From the NCBI GenBank assembly GCA_024213275.1, contig JANAVG010000007.1, positions 1 through 64,000 on the forward strand: DNA of 64,000 nucleotides. The letters are read 5' to 3'. The number at the start of each line of letters is the position of its first letter. The first letter of the stretch is position 1. Below, piece after piece: positions 9,329 through 18,450 of the stretch. A program made the position numbers and the translations under genes. The notes beneath the pieces were generated by a model. The model was not told the origin of the DNA. It saw nothing but the letters and a program-made list of their open reading frames with translations, and made no database searches. Origin of the DNA: Rossellomorea sp. BNER (GTDB lineage Bacteria > Bacillota > Bacilli > Bacillales > Bacillaceae_B).

Positions 9329-11677
9329 TTATTGGATATCGATTTCGAGTTCTTGGACTCGTTTTTCTAGGTAGCGCTGGTCCTTTTGTGCATGGAAGGT
9401 TTCGGCTTTTTCGACAATTACATTTGTATTGTATTCAGGTATATGCGCGTGTTTTTCGTATATTCCCTTTGGAATGATGACGTTTCCTTCAGGCCAGTAC
9501 ACGGCAATATTTCCTTCTTTTACTTGATCCAATTTTGCTTTACCTTGAAGAACCCCATACTGATTATAAGCAACTATACTTTCACCGTCTTGAATTGCTA
9601 AACGTTTTGCATCACTACTATGAATAATGATGTCATAACGTTCTGCAGAATTAAATGGATCCTTTTCACTATAAATCATTGAATTAAATTGTTTCCCTCT
9701 TCGGGTCGTCACATAAAATTGTCCTTCTGTCTTGCGATGTTCTGGGATACCAATTGGAAGCAAATTCCCTTTACCATCCACTGTTGGACAAATTCCATCT
9801 TCACATAACCAAGCGCCTCCCCATTGAAAGACATCGCCTTTTTCCTTCAAGTGCTGAATTCCATCATAATTACGATTCGCAATAGCGATTTCCTCTCTTA
9901 TTTCACTTGCATCTGTAAAATGAATAAGATGACCTTTATCGGGACTTACTCTTTTCGCTAAATCTATATAAATCTCCCATTCAGCTCTTGCTTCTTCAAT
10001 TCTTGGCCCTTTAATTTCTGGACTAAAATATACCATTCTCTCGGTGCTTGTTGAAGTGCCTCCACCCTGCTGTTCATAACGCGTCATTGCTGGAAGCACA
10101 ATGACTTCTTCTTTAGCTTCAACCAAAGTCGATGTATTTAATATGATGTCTTGATGGACACGTAGTTCAACATTTTTAAGTATTTCCCTAATATGTTCTG
10201 GGTCAGGCATCGTTTCTAAAAAGTTTCCCCCACTAGTGTAAAACAATTTCACTTTACGTTCATGATAATCTGGTAAGAGTACATTCTCGAGCGTTTGGCC
10301 AATGGTATCACCTTGCCAATTAGGAAGAGGAAATCCCCATACCTTCTCTATACGATTTCGATTTTCTTCATCAAAATCGCTTCCTGGTAAAACAAAAGGA
10401 TCGGCACCCATTTCACCTGAACCTTGAACCCCACTATGACCTCTAATGGGCATTACCCCACAATGCTCTCTCCCTATAAAACCACGAAGCATTGCTAAAT
10501 TAGCAACTTGAGAAATATTGTCTGTACCGAATCTGTGCTGAGTAAGGCCCATACTCCACACAAAGACTCCTGATTTGCTTCCTGCTAGTAGTTCTGCAAA
10601 TTCTATCATTCTTGCTTTTGACAACCCTGAGGATTTTTCGAGTTCATCCCATTGCTGTTTTTGAAGATGAATTTTAATATCTTGTAAACCTTTCGTATGC
10701 GCCTTCACAAATTCAAAATCAATAGCAGTTCCCGGTTCTTTTTCCTCCATCTCAAACCAATGCTTCATTACTCCGTTCATGAAGGCAATGTCTCCACCAA
10801 TATTCACTTGGTACACATCATCAACAATTTTTGTCCCGAATAAAGCGCTTTCAGGAATGGAGGGAATCCAATAATTTTCCATGGACGGTTCACGGTAAGG
10901 GTTAATATTAATAATTTTCGTACCTGCTTTTTTGGCAGCATACATATATTTTGTAGAGACTGGTTGATTATTTGCCGCTACAGATCCCCAAAAAACTAAA
11001 ACATCAGTACCTATCCAGTCCTTATAATTACAGCTTGATGCCCCAATCCCTAAAGAACGTTTAAGGGCCGTTTTACTAGGCGAGTGGCAAATTCTCGAAG
11101 CATTATCAATATTATTTGTTCCTAAAAATCGAGCTACTTTTGCAGCAGTGTAATAAACTTCATTGGTGATACCACGTGCAGTCAAATAAAAGGCTAATTG
11201 TTTCGCATCAATTTTAGAAATTTTCCCGGCAATTCTGTTCAGAGCTTCATCCCAAGAAATTCTTGTAAACTTATTTTCTCCTTTCTTTCTTGAAAGAGGA
11301 AATGGAATTCGGCCTAGTTTCCTAAGCTCTGTACTAGATAACTTGCTTAAAGATTCAATATCCTCGAAAAAAGTAGGGTCAATGGATGGCATTGTATTCA
11401 ACCTTAATACATTCAATCGAGTTGTACATAAATGCGGCCCTTTCAAAGTTTGATCCTGTAATCCCGATACACCTAATGCACAACCGTCACAAACACCCTC
11501 TGTTAAAATTCTATATGCATAGGGAAGATTGTCTTTATTTTCCCAAGCTACTTTTAGTGTGTCCTTAATATGATGAGGCTTTACTTTACCGAGCCCCATT
11601 GGCGAAAGTCCTGCCCATAGAGATGGAGTTGGCTTTTTGTCAAGCTTCATTGGTCCTTTATGTCTCGTTTTCCCCAT
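9329..11677 (-). CDS. FdhF/YdeP-family molybdopterin oxidoreductase
   Basis: A 782-residue molybdopterin enzyme of the formate-dehydrogenase-like YdeP family (E. coli YdeP is about 760 residues). Visible features are C63-x2-C66 in GVCDGCALG, C84, the RISWDEALNRIAGKI segment at the start of the molybdopterin domain, GHSGVQGSGEMGADP, and a C-terminal dinucleotide-binding beta-barrel domain. It lacks the N-terminal ferredoxin domains of the longer YrhE/YjgC enzymes. The start is supported by AAAGGAG. The divergent fdhD gene strengthens the formate-dehydrogenase-like assignment, but formate as substrate is not proven; YdeP itself is linked to acid resistance. Confidence 0.88.
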   Translation of the reverse strand: MGKTRHKGPMKLDKKPTPSLWAGLSPMGLGKVKPHHIKDTLKVAWENKDNLPYAYRILTEGVCDGCALGVSGLQDQTLKGPHLCTTRLNVLRLNTMPSIDPTFFEDIESLSKLSSTELRKLGRIPFPLSRKKGENKFTRISWDEALNRIAGKISKIDAKQLAFYLTARGITNEVYYTAAKVARFLGTNNIDNASRICHSPSKTALKRSLGIGASSCNYKDWIGTDVLVFWGSVAANNQPVSTKYMYAAKKAGTKIININPYREPSMENYWIPSIPESALFGTKIVDDVYQVNIGGDIAFMNGVMKHWFEMEEKEPGTAIDFEFVKAHTKGLQDIKIHLQKQQWDELEKSSGLSKARMIEFAELLAGSKSGVFVWSMGLTQHRFGTDNISQVANLAMLRGFIGREHCGVMPIRGHSGVQGSGEMGADPFVLPGSDFDEENRNRIEKVWGFPLPNWQGDTIGQTLENVLLPDYHERKVKLFYTSGGNFLETMPDPEHIREILKNVELRVHQDIILNTSTLVEAKEEVIVLPAMTRYEQQGGGTSTSTERMVYFSPEIKGPRIEEARAEWEIYIDLAKRVSPDKGHLIHFTDASEIREEIAIANRNYDGIQHLKEKGDVFQWGGAWLCEDGICPTVDGKGNLLPIGIPEHRKTEGQFYVTTRRGKQFNSMIYSEKDPFNSAERYDIIIHSSDAKRLAIQDGESIVAYNQYGVLQGKAKLDQVKEGNIAVYWPEGNVIIPKGIYEKHAHIPEYNTNVIVEKAETFHAQKDQRYLEKRVQELEIDIQ

Positions 11678-11822
11678 ATTCTCACTCCTTTTTTGCGTGA
11701 GATGTTATTGTTATAAGTAAAGCAATCTTTAAGTTATCTGTCAATTTATTTTCTTACTTTTCAAAATTCATAGGGTTTATTATAGTAATTATAAGATGAA
11801 TTCTGGAAATGAAGGTGGTTTA

Positions 11823-12605
11823 ATGAAGCAATTTATTCAAAAGAGACCTATTATGAGATATCAAAATGGTGAGCTTTCAGATGCTGAAGATGTGATTGTC
11901 TCAGAATTTCCATTGACGATTTTTATAAATAAGGAAGAATTTGCAACAATGGTTTGCTCTCCAGACAATTTGGAAGAACTCGTTTATGGATTTCTTGCTT
12001 CAGAAGGAATTATCAGAATGAAAAATGACATCCTATCATTTGAAATTGATGAGAATAAGGGTATGGCATATGTTCAAACCTCTTCCCCTATTTCGATAAA
12101 ACAAGAAAATTATTCAAAACGATTTATCGGTTCCTGCTGTGGGAAAAGTCGTCAGTTCTATTTTCAAAATGATGTTAAAACGGCAAAAACTGCGATGACG
12201 GAAACCAAGATTTCACCAAATGAATGTCTGCATCTTATGGAAGAAATGCAAAAGCAAAGTGCGGTGTTTCAGGCCACAGGGGGTGTTCATAATGCAGCAC
12301 TGGCAACTACCTCTTCTCTTAAAATTATTCGAACTGACATAGGACGTCACAATGCCCTAGACAAAATACTTGGGTATTGCATACTATACCGAATTTCTGT
12401 CCGAGATAAGGTGTTGGTCTTTAGTGGAAGAATCTCATCTGAAGTATTGCTTAAAGCCGCAAAAATCGGTGTTGGCGTTATTCTTTCAAGATCTGCCCCT
12501 AGTGAATTAGCCATTATACTAGCTGAAGATTTAAATATAACGATGGTAGGATTTATTCGTAATGGATGCTTTAATGTCTATACTCATGCAAAAAGGCTAA
12601 AATAA
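11823..12605 (+). CDS. fdhD: Formate dehydrogenase accessory sulfurtransferase FdhD
   Basis: Cytoplasmic protein of 260 residues that transfers sulfur from a cysteine desulfurase to the molybdenum cofactor of formate-dehydrogenase-like enzymes. I start at 11823 (MKQFIQKRP...) because GAAGGTGG lies just upstream; an ATG nine codons earlier has no ribosome site. The family cysteine motif is visible as GSCCGKSR (C105, C106). Conserved segments FQATGGVHNAAL, DIGRHNALDKILG and SGRISSEVLLKAA are intact. It is divergent from the molybdopterin oxidoreductase gene, its likely client. Confidence 0.93.
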   Translation: MKQFIQKRPIMRYQNGELSDAEDVIVSEFPLTIFINKEEFATMVCSPDNLEELVYGFLASEGIIRMKNDILSFEIDENKGMAYVQTSSPISIKQENYSKRFIGSCCGKSRQFYFQNDVKTAKTAMTETKISPNECLHLMEEMQKQSAVFQATGGVHNAALATTSSLKIIRTDIGRHNALDKILGYCILYRISVRDKVLVFSGRISSEVLLKAAKIGVGVILSRSAPSELAIILAEDLNITMVGFIRNGCFNVYTHAKRLK

Positions 12606-12622
12606 CCCCGAACATAAAAAGG

Positions 12623-13228
12623 CTAAAAATGTATATTTTGAACATAGCCTTGAATTCCTTTTACAATAGCAAATCCTAATGTAAGGGTTAATATTGTGAA
12701 AAATCCTATAAGTAGCAGATGATCAGGAAGAAATACACAAAAAATCATGATAGAGCCACCAATAAATAACGAATATGAGCTGGGTCTAACAATTGAGTTA
12801 TAAGTTTTATAAGGCGAATAGTTGGGAGTTGAAGTATCAGTAATATCAAGTTTAAACCTTGGAAGTGAGTTACCTGTTAACATTAGAATCAATCCAACTC
12901 CTATCGGTAGTAATAGTAATGGATTGAGCTTATACCCGCTAGCTAACAGAAGTAATGCAGTATGCAAAGCAAATAAAAAGATCGTTAGTACTAAAAAAAT
13001 GCCATTCAATCCTTTTTCAAACCTAGTATAGTATCTCGATAATCTTTTTACTCGAGTTAGCAAGAAAAACTGTGTAATAATAAGAAGAATTGTGAAGGGG
13101 ATCGAAAATAAAAGGACTGTACTAGGACCGTATGTTGATTCATCCAACTGAATTTTGTTTCCATTGAAAAACAGACTTGTTCCGAATGCTAAAATCATAA
13201 TTAAGACCATCATGACCTTACTTAACAT
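12623..13228 (-). CDS. SdpI-like integral membrane immunity protein
   Basis: A 201-residue membrane protein with about six hydrophobic helices. The region LLLASGYKLNPLLLLPIGVGLILMLTGNS aligns by eye with the core of B. subtilis SdpI (207 residues), the immunity protein against the SDP killing factor and signal receptor for SdpR. It lacks the DUF1648 motif at the N-terminus of canonical SdpI. Its ATG shares a base with the stop of the upstream sdpR-like gene (TAATG), as in the sdpRI operon. No sdpABC toxin genes are in the window. The name is by analogy. Confidence 0.65.
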   Translation of the reverse strand: MLSKVMMVLIMILAFGTSLFFNGNKIQLDESTYGPSTVLLFSIPFTILLIITQFFLLTRVKRLSRYYTRFEKGLNGIFLVLTIFLFALHTALLLLASGYKLNPLLLLPIGVGLILMLTGNSLPRFKLDITDTSTPNYSPYKTYNSIVRPSSYSLFIGGSIMIFCVFLPDHLLLIGFFTILTLTLGFAIVKGIQGYVQNIHF

Positions 13229-13509
13229 TATTTTTCCCCCTTTGAATGATTAAATTGAATTGCCCATTTCATGATGTCCTGAAAAACGGTTGTATTAAGC
13301 GAGTAATAAACAAATTGTCCTTTTTTATCCGAATATACAAGTTCAGCACTTTTTAATATGGCTAAGTGCTGAGAAATAGCTGGCTTACTCATTTCAAAAT
13401 GATACGAAATTTCTCCCGCTGTTAGGTCTCTATTTCGTAGCAAATCAAGAATTTTTCGCCTGTTTTCATCTGCAAGTGCTTTAAATAAATCGTTAATGGA
13501 CATTGTCAT
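13228..13509 (-). CDS. SdpR-like ArsR-family repressor
   Basis: A 93-residue winged-helix repressor. ALADENRRKILDLLRNRDLTAGEI, FEMSKPAISQHLAILK and KGQFVYYSLNTTV closely follow B. subtilis SdpR, which represses the sdpRI operon until sequestered by SdpI. Two in-frame ATGs (13509 and 13503) share one AAAGGA; either could be used. It is coupled to the downstream membrane protein gene. A perfect inverted repeat lies 20 bases upstream. Confidence 0.8.
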   Translation of the reverse strand: MTMSINDLFKALADENRRKILDLLRNRDLTAGEISYHFEMSKPAISQHLAILKSAELVYSDKKGQFVYYSLNTTVFQDIMKWAIQFNHSKGEK

Positions 13510-13529
13510 CTTTTCCTTTTATTATTATA

Positions 13530-13551
13530 TAATTAAGTATTTTCTTAATTA
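13530..13551. promoter_or_regulatory. Candidate operator of the sdpR-like gene
   Basis: A perfect 8-base inverted repeat, TAATTAAG-N6-CTTAATTA, lies about 20 bases upstream of the sdpR-like start, with a further ACTTAA half-site adjacent. The position suits autorepression by an ArsR-family protein. Confidence 0.5.
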
Positions 13552-13684
13552 CTTAAATGATAGATCCATCTTTATGTTTTGTCAATCTTTTCCGATTAGC
13601 AAATAGGTAAAACTTAATGCTATATTACAATTGAAAAAACCAGAACCAATTATAGAATTCTGGTAAAAGAGCTATAACTATTCC

Positions 13685-15343
13685 TTATTCTTCATCCCTC
13701 TTCTCGTTTTCAAAATGCGCCTCCACTGGTCCAAGCTGAGCTTTTTTCTTTTCTTTCCGACTCTTTACTTTTTGGAGGATTTTTCTATAATTTAGTGTAA
13801 TGGTTTTTGGTTCATAATGTTCAGAAGCGCGAATATCTTGATTGGAAGCTTTCATAAAAGACCAGCCCAACATAATCATAATGAATAAAAGTGGAAATCC
13901 CCCGACAATACTTGCAGTTTGAAGAGTGTCTAACCCACCAAGAAACATTAATACTAACGGTAAAAAACAAAGGGCAAAAGCCCAAAATAATCGATTCCAT
14001 TTTAATGGCTCATCTTTAACTTCCTTTTGCACAACAGCAGCTAAAATATAAGAACTCGAATCAAAAGTTGTTGCAAGGAAAATAACGGCTAAAATCGTAA
14101 AAATAAATACCATCAGAAATGATAATGGCAGTTGACTAATGACTTGAATAATGGCTTTTGGTGCACCTTGATTATTGAGTACTGATATAACATCAAAGCT
14201 ACCAGTTAGCTGCAAGTGAAGACCATAGTTACCTAAAACACCAAAGAACAATAAACTTCCAATTGTCCCATAAACGATCGTTCCAACAATCATTTGGCGA
14301 ATTGTTCTTCCACGTGATATTTTTGCTACGAACAGTCCCACAAACGGAGCGTAAACTACCCACCATGCCCAATAAAAGACAGTCCATGTTTCTGGAAAGC
14401 TTGTTTTTTCATAGGGACCAAGAGCATTATACGGCTCAGTCCATGTACTCATATGAAAAAAATTATCCAGCATAAGACCTACACTATTTGTAGTCGTTTC
14501 TAATATAAATTTTGTTGGTCCAAAAATAAACACAAATCCAAGCAAAATAATAGCTAGAATTAGATTAACATCAGAAAGTATTTTAATTCCTTTTTTTAGT
14601 CCAGAATAAGCACTAATGGCAAAAATCAACGTAACCAATGCAAGTATAGCAACATTAAGTACCATATTTACAGGGATTCCTGTCATGTAATGAAAACCTT
14701 CTGCAATCATTGGAGTACCAAGTGCTAAAGTTGTCCCAGCACCTCCCAACAATCCGAAGATAAATAGAATATCGATAACGGTTCCCAATGGACCATCTGC
14801 TAGCTTTCCAATCAACGGCCGAGTAGCTTCACTAATTTTTAATACCGGCTTCTTTCGAACGTAATAAAAGTAAGCAATGGGCAAGGCTGGTAAGGTATAG
14901 ATCGCCCATGCGATGGGACCCCAATGAAAAATCCCATAAGTACTCGCCCATGCAATCGATTCCTTCGACCCGGGTGTTAGCCCAAATGGGGGTCCTTGAT
15001 AATAATACGCCCATTCAATGGTTCCCCAATAAAGAATACTAGAACCGATTCCGGCACAAAACAACATTCCGGCCCATGAAAAATTGTTGAATTTAGGTCT
15101 CTCCCCTTTTTCCCCAAGCATTATTTTCCCATTATCACTAAATGCAACATAAACTAAGAAGAAAAAGATTCCTAATCCTACAATTAAATATAAAACTCCA
15201 AAAGTCGATGTCATATATTCTTTTGCTGAGTTTACAAACTCTTGACCTTGTTCTGGAAAGAGGATTAAGGGCACAGTAACTAAAAGCAATAAAAATAATG
15301 CTCCTAGAAATGTTGTCCAGTCAATTATTCGATTCGTCATCAT
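13685..15343 (-). CDS. BCCT-family betaine/choline/carnitine transporter
   Basis: A 552-residue sodium-coupled transporter of the BCCT family with about 12 helices. The family signature is clear in FYWAWWVVYAPFVGLFVAKI followed by SRGRTIRQ, and GAGTTLALGTPM lies in the substrate region. The C-terminal about 50 residues are highly charged and cytoplasmic, as in OpuD/BetP-type osmoregulated carriers. It stands alone, with AAAGGGG before the start. It most likely imports glycine betaine or a related compatible solute; specificity cannot be read directly. Confidence 0.9.
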   Translation of the reverse strand: MMTNRIIDWTTFLGALFLLLLVTVPLILFPEQGQEFVNSAKEYMTSTFGVLYLIVGLGIFFFLVYVAFSDNGKIMLGEKGERPKFNNFSWAGMLFCAGIGSSILYWGTIEWAYYYQGPPFGLTPGSKESIAWASTYGIFHWGPIAWAIYTLPALPIAYFYYVRKKPVLKISEATRPLIGKLADGPLGTVIDILFIFGLLGGAGTTLALGTPMIAEGFHYMTGIPVNMVLNVAILALVTLIFAISAYSGLKKGIKILSDVNLILAIILLGFVFIFGPTKFILETTTNSVGLMLDNFFHMSTWTEPYNALGPYEKTSFPETWTVFYWAWWVVYAPFVGLFVAKISRGRTIRQMIVGTIVYGTIGSLLFFGVLGNYGLHLQLTGSFDVISVLNNQGAPKAIIQVISQLPLSFLMVFIFTILAVIFLATTFDSSSYILAAVVQKEVKDEPLKWNRLFWAFALCFLPLVLMFLGGLDTLQTASIVGGFPLLFIMIMLGWSFMKASNQDIRASEHYEPKTITLNYRKILQKVKSRKEKKKAQLGPVEAHFENEKRDEE

Positions 15344-15459
15344 TAAGTACCCCTTTTATAGTTAGTATATTTATTTTTAACAGAGGCTATAAATTTATCC
15401 ACTTTATATGTGTGAAGCTATTAATATCAATTCATAAAATATTAAAAACACACCTCTAT

Positions 15460-15492
15460 TATGTTAACTTTTATAAATAAATGGTTGACATA
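15460..15492 (+). promoter_or_regulatory. BirA operator and promoter of bioYB
   Basis: TATGTTAAC (15460-15468) and GTTGACATA (15484-15492) form an inverted repeat (8 of 9 positions) separated by 15 bases, the classic Bacillus biotin operator layout. The right half contains TTGACA, a good -35 element, so bound BirA-biotinyl-AMP would block transcription of bioY and bioB. Confidence 0.85.
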
Positions 15493-15551
15493 TAATGCAA
15501 ACCATTATTATCCTTTAATAGTAAGCACATTTAGTAATGGAGGAACAAAGC

Positions 15552-16145
15552 ATGAAGAATTTTACCACTTTTGAATTAACACTAGGTGCTATATTTGTTG
15601 CCATGATGGCTGTAGGAGCAAACATTACCTCAATTGCACCTTTCATGGTGGTTGGGGGAGTTCCGATAACATTACAGACCTTCTTTGCGATACTATCTGG
15701 GGTTGTACTTGGGAGTCGCTTAGGAGCTTTCGCCATGTTTACTTATGCTTTATTAGGACTTGTCGGGGTTCCTGTATTCGCTGGTTTTAAAGGTGGTATG
15801 GTCTCGCTCATTAGTCCTACATTTGGATTTATTCTTTCTTTTATCCTGACAGCGTATGTTGCAGGAAAATTAGTCGAAAAGCAGAGAACGTTTAATATGT
15901 TTATCTCTGCTGCTCTTCTTGGAATGACGATCAATTATGTCTTTGGAACCAACTGGATGTATATGGCATACAAGCTTTGGTTTACAGCCCCAGAAGGATT
16001 CACCTATAAAATGGCATGGTTATGGATGATTGTTCCTCTTCCAAAAGATATTCTTTTAGCAGTTGTGGCTGGAGTAATGGCATTTCGTCTTGAAAAATCG
16101 ATTCTGTCTAAAAGAAGATTCAAACATATTAAAAAAGTAGCGTAA
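15552..16145 (+). CDS. bioY: Biotin transporter S component BioY
   Basis: An integral membrane biotin-binding S component (197 residues, about six helices) of an ECF-type importer. The start at 15552 (MKNFTTFELTLGA...) has GGAGG 8 bases upstream; an ATG five codons earlier lacks this. Family features include VVGGVPITLQTFFAILSGVV, the residues lining the biotin site. The ECF energising module is not here and is normally encoded near ribosomal proteins. It is cotranscribed with bioB (19-base gap) behind a BirA operator. Confidence 0.93.
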   Translation: MKNFTTFELTLGAIFVAMMAVGANITSIAPFMVVGGVPITLQTFFAILSGVVLGSRLGAFAMFTYALLGLVGVPVFAGFKGGMVSLISPTFGFILSFILTAYVAGKLVEKQRTFNMFISAALLGMTINYVFGTNWMYMAYKLWFTAPEGFTYKMAWLWMIVPLPKDILLAVVAGVMAFRLEKSILSKRRFKHIKKVA

Positions 16146-16164
16146 AATATAAGGGGGAATCAAA

Positions 16165-17157
16165 ATGGGGAATTGGAATCAAATAGCACAAAACGTTTTA
16201 AATGGAATGGAATTAACAGATGAACAAGCACTTTCAGTTTTAGATTGTCCTGATGAGGATATTCTTAAACTACTACATAGCGCGTATCAAGTTCGCCGTC
16301 ATTATTATGGAAATAAAGTTAAACTAAATATGATTATTAATACGAAATCAGGTCTATGCCCGGAAAACTGTGGGTACTGCTCGCAATCAATTGTATCCAC
16401 AGCGCCAATTGAAAAATACAGAATGTTAGATAAAGATACGATTGTAAGTGGAGCCAAAAATGCGCATGACTTAAACGTTGGAACCTATTGTATTGTTGCT
16501 AGTGGTAGAGGTCCAAGCAACCGTGAATTGGAACAAGTAGTTTCGGCTGTCAAAGAAATCAAAGATCAATATAATATGAAAGTTTGCGCATGCCTTGGAT
16601 TATTAAAAGAAGATCAAGCAGTGAAATTAAAAGAAGCTGGTGTTGATCGCTATAACCATAACATCAATACCTCTGAAGAACATCATGAATCGATTACAAC
16701 ATCACATACCTATAAAGATCGTGTTAATACAGTTGAATTGATAAAAGAACAAGGGATCTCACCTTGCTCTGGAGTTATTATTGGGATGAAAGAAACTAAA
16801 CAAGATGTCGTAAATATGGCCAGAAGCTTAAAGGTTCTTGATGCAGACTCAATTCCTGTCAATTTCCTCCATGCGATTGATGGAACCCCACTGCAAGGTG
16901 TAAACGAGCTAGACCCTCGCTATTGCTTAAAGGTCCTATGTTTGATGAGATTCATCAATCCATCTAAGGAAATCCGAATTTCAGGTGGTAGAGAAGTAAA
17001 CCTGCGCAGTTTACAACCATTTGGTCTTTATGCTGCTAATTCTATTTTTGTCGGGGATTACTTAACAACTGCAGGCCAAGAAACTAATTCAGATCATCAA
17101 ATGCTTGAGGATTTAGGTTTTGAGGTTGATTATGTAAAGGAAACTGTAGAATCATAA
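16165..17157 (+). CDS. bioB: Biotin synthase BioB
   Basis: Radical-SAM enzyme (330 residues) that inserts sulfur into dethiobiotin, the last step of biotin synthesis. The radical-SAM cluster motif is C65-x3-C69-x2-C72 (LCPENCGYCSQS). The auxiliary iron-sulfur cluster ligands are in the expected segments (ACLGLL, CSGVIIG, EIRISGGREVNLR). AAGGGGG precedes the ATG. No other biotin genes follow; a terminator lies 6 bases after the stop. With bioY upstream, the unit could salvage biotin or dethiobiotin. Confidence 0.96.
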   Translation: MGNWNQIAQNVLNGMELTDEQALSVLDCPDEDILKLLHSAYQVRRHYYGNKVKLNMIINTKSGLCPENCGYCSQSIVSTAPIEKYRMLDKDTIVSGAKNAHDLNVGTYCIVASGRGPSNRELEQVVSAVKEIKDQYNMKVCACLGLLKEDQAVKLKEAGVDRYNHNINTSEEHHESITTSHTYKDRVNTVELIKEQGISPCSGVIIGMKETKQDVVNMARSLKVLDADSIPVNFLHAIDGTPLQGVNELDPRYCLKVLCLMRFINPSKEIRISGGREVNLRSLQPFGLYAANSIFVGDYLTTAGQETNSDHQMLEDLGFEVDYVKETVES

Positions 17158-17162
17158 CAAAG

Positions 17163-17204
17163 AAAGAGGTCTATATCTTCGAAAAGAAATGGACCTCTTT
17201 TTTA
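17163..17204 (+). terminator. Terminator of bioYB
   Basis: AAAGAGGTC (17163-17171) pairs with GACCTCTTT (17192-17200) and is followed by a T run, directly after bioB. Confidence 0.85.
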
Positions 17205-17321
17205 TATAATTATATTTATAAATGGAATACCTAGAATCCTTTATTTATTTAGTCAGTTTGTCTAAAAGGTTGTTGTTTATTAAGAACATAAATTTTTGTA
17301 AAAAGGTTGATTTTCGCTGCA

Positions 17322-17386
17322 GGTGCGAGACTCCTGCGGGAGCAGCGGGACAGATGAGATCTAGCCTTTATGGGACAGCCCTTTAA
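17322..17386. repeat. Remnant of a Bacillus interspersed repeat
   Basis: GGTGCGAGACTCCTGCGGGA and the following GCAGCGGGACAGATGAGA match the core of an interspersed GC-richer repeat common in Bacillus genomes; a second fragment lies at 53820-53905. Next to it TGGGACAGCCCTTT (17371-17384) resembles the ends of the inverted-repeat elements at 45186 and 54130. Between 17205 and 17706 the only coding candidate is the small minus-strand ORF listed next. Confidence 0.55.
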
Positions 17387-17487
17387 TATTCATCAAACAA
17401 TGCATCAATATCTACATATTCAATATCTATATCCGATTCCTTTACAAATAAATCTTCTGTTTCTTCTAATAATTGATCAATATCCAT
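17383..17487 (-). CDS. Small acidic ORF, 34 residues
   Basis: A 34-codon ORF (MDIDQLLEETEDLF...) that I do not recognise. It is supported by a strong Shine-Dalgarno, GGGAGG, 7 bases before the ATG. The product is very acidic (about 14 Asp/Glu) with one lysine, no transmembrane helix and no cysteine. Alternating acidic and hydrophobic residues suggest a short amphipathic helix. It stands alone between bioB and the CAP-domain gene, next to a repeat remnant that overlaps its stop. Function unknown. Confidence 0.5.
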   Translation of the reverse strand: MDIDQLLEETEDLFVKESDIDIEYVDIDALFDEY

Positions 17488-17706
17488 CTATATTGCCTCC
17501 CTACAATGGAAATTCATCTACCTATAATAATATTCTCCAATTGTTACTTTATTATGGGTGTAGTTGTGAATGTTATGTAAAAGTTCACTTCCATTTCAGT
17601 GATTCTATTCTAGTAAAATTTACTAGAGTCAGAAAACATGCGGATTGTAAGGTGATGGTAACAACTACCTGTTTCAACATTCTTTGAATTATTATTCAAT
17701 ATAACT

Positions 17707-18336
17707 ATGAAAATGTTAAAATTAGTTTCAATCATGTTGTTGTCTGTCACTTTAGTCTTAGGTTTAAGTACATCTTCGAAGGTCTCTGCATCTAGTACAT
17801 ACACAGTAAAATCTGGAGATACTATGTGGAAGATTGCTATGAAGTACCAAGTGGGAGTGCCTGAACTTATTCAAGCAAACTCACAATTAAGCAATCCTAA
17901 CCTGATTTATCCAGGTCAACGCCTTTCTATTCCAACTACTAACCAGACTTCAGAGAGTTATACAAATGAAGTGGTAAAGCTTGTGAACCAAGAGAGAGCG
18001 AGAGCTGGGTTAGCTCCACTAAAAGAAAACTGGGAGTTATCAAGAGTAGCTCGATATAAATCAGAAGATATGATTGCTAAGAATTACTTTAGCCATACTT
18101 CCCCTACTTACGGCTCCCCGTTCCAAATGATGAAGGATTTTGGAATATCCTATCAAGCTGCTGGTGAAAACATTGCAGCTGGACAAAGAACCCCTCAAGA
18201 GGTTGTCCAAGCATGGATGAACAGTGAAGGGCACAGGAAAAATATCATGTCCCCTACTTTTACTGAAATCGGAGTAGGATATGCGAAAGGTGGATCGTAC
18301 GGTCATTATTGGACCCAGATGTTTATAAAGAGATAA
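17707..18336 (+). CDS. Secreted LysM and CAP-domain protein (YkwD-like)
   Basis: A 209-residue exported protein: signal peptide (about 1-29, ending VSA), one LysM peptidoglycan-binding domain (about 32-76, TYTVKSGDTMWKIAMKYQVG), then a CAP/SCP domain with LVNQERARAGLAPL, YFSHTSPTYGSPF, AGENIAAGQ and MNSEGHRKNIM. Bacillus relatives include YkwD and spore-coat-associated proteins; the biochemical role of the CAP domain is not established. No Shine-Dalgarno is visible before either nearby ATG (17707 or 17713), which is unusual here. A terminator follows. Confidence 0.9.
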   Translation: MKMLKLVSIMLLSVTLVLGLSTSSKVSASSTYTVKSGDTMWKIAMKYQVGVPELIQANSQLSNPNLIYPGQRLSIPTTNQTSESYTNEVVKLVNQERARAGLAPLKENWELSRVARYKSEDMIAKNYFSHTSPTYGSPFQMMKDFGISYQAAGENIAAGQRTPQEVVQAWMNSEGHRKNIMSPTFTEIGVGYAKGGSYGHYWTQMFIKR

Positions 18337-18349
18337 TAAGATTTTATGT

Positions 18350-18388
18350 GAGCCTGTATTCTCATTAGAGAGTATAGGCTCATTCTTT
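18350..18388 (+). terminator. Terminator after the CAP-domain gene
   Basis: GAGCCTGTATTCTC pairs with GAGTATAGGCTC (to 18381), followed by ATTCTTT. Confidence 0.7.
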
Positions 18389-18450
18389 AATATTTAAAAC
18401 GTCCTTTTTAAGGGAAGGTATTAAATAAATAAAAAATAGAGGTGTTCATA

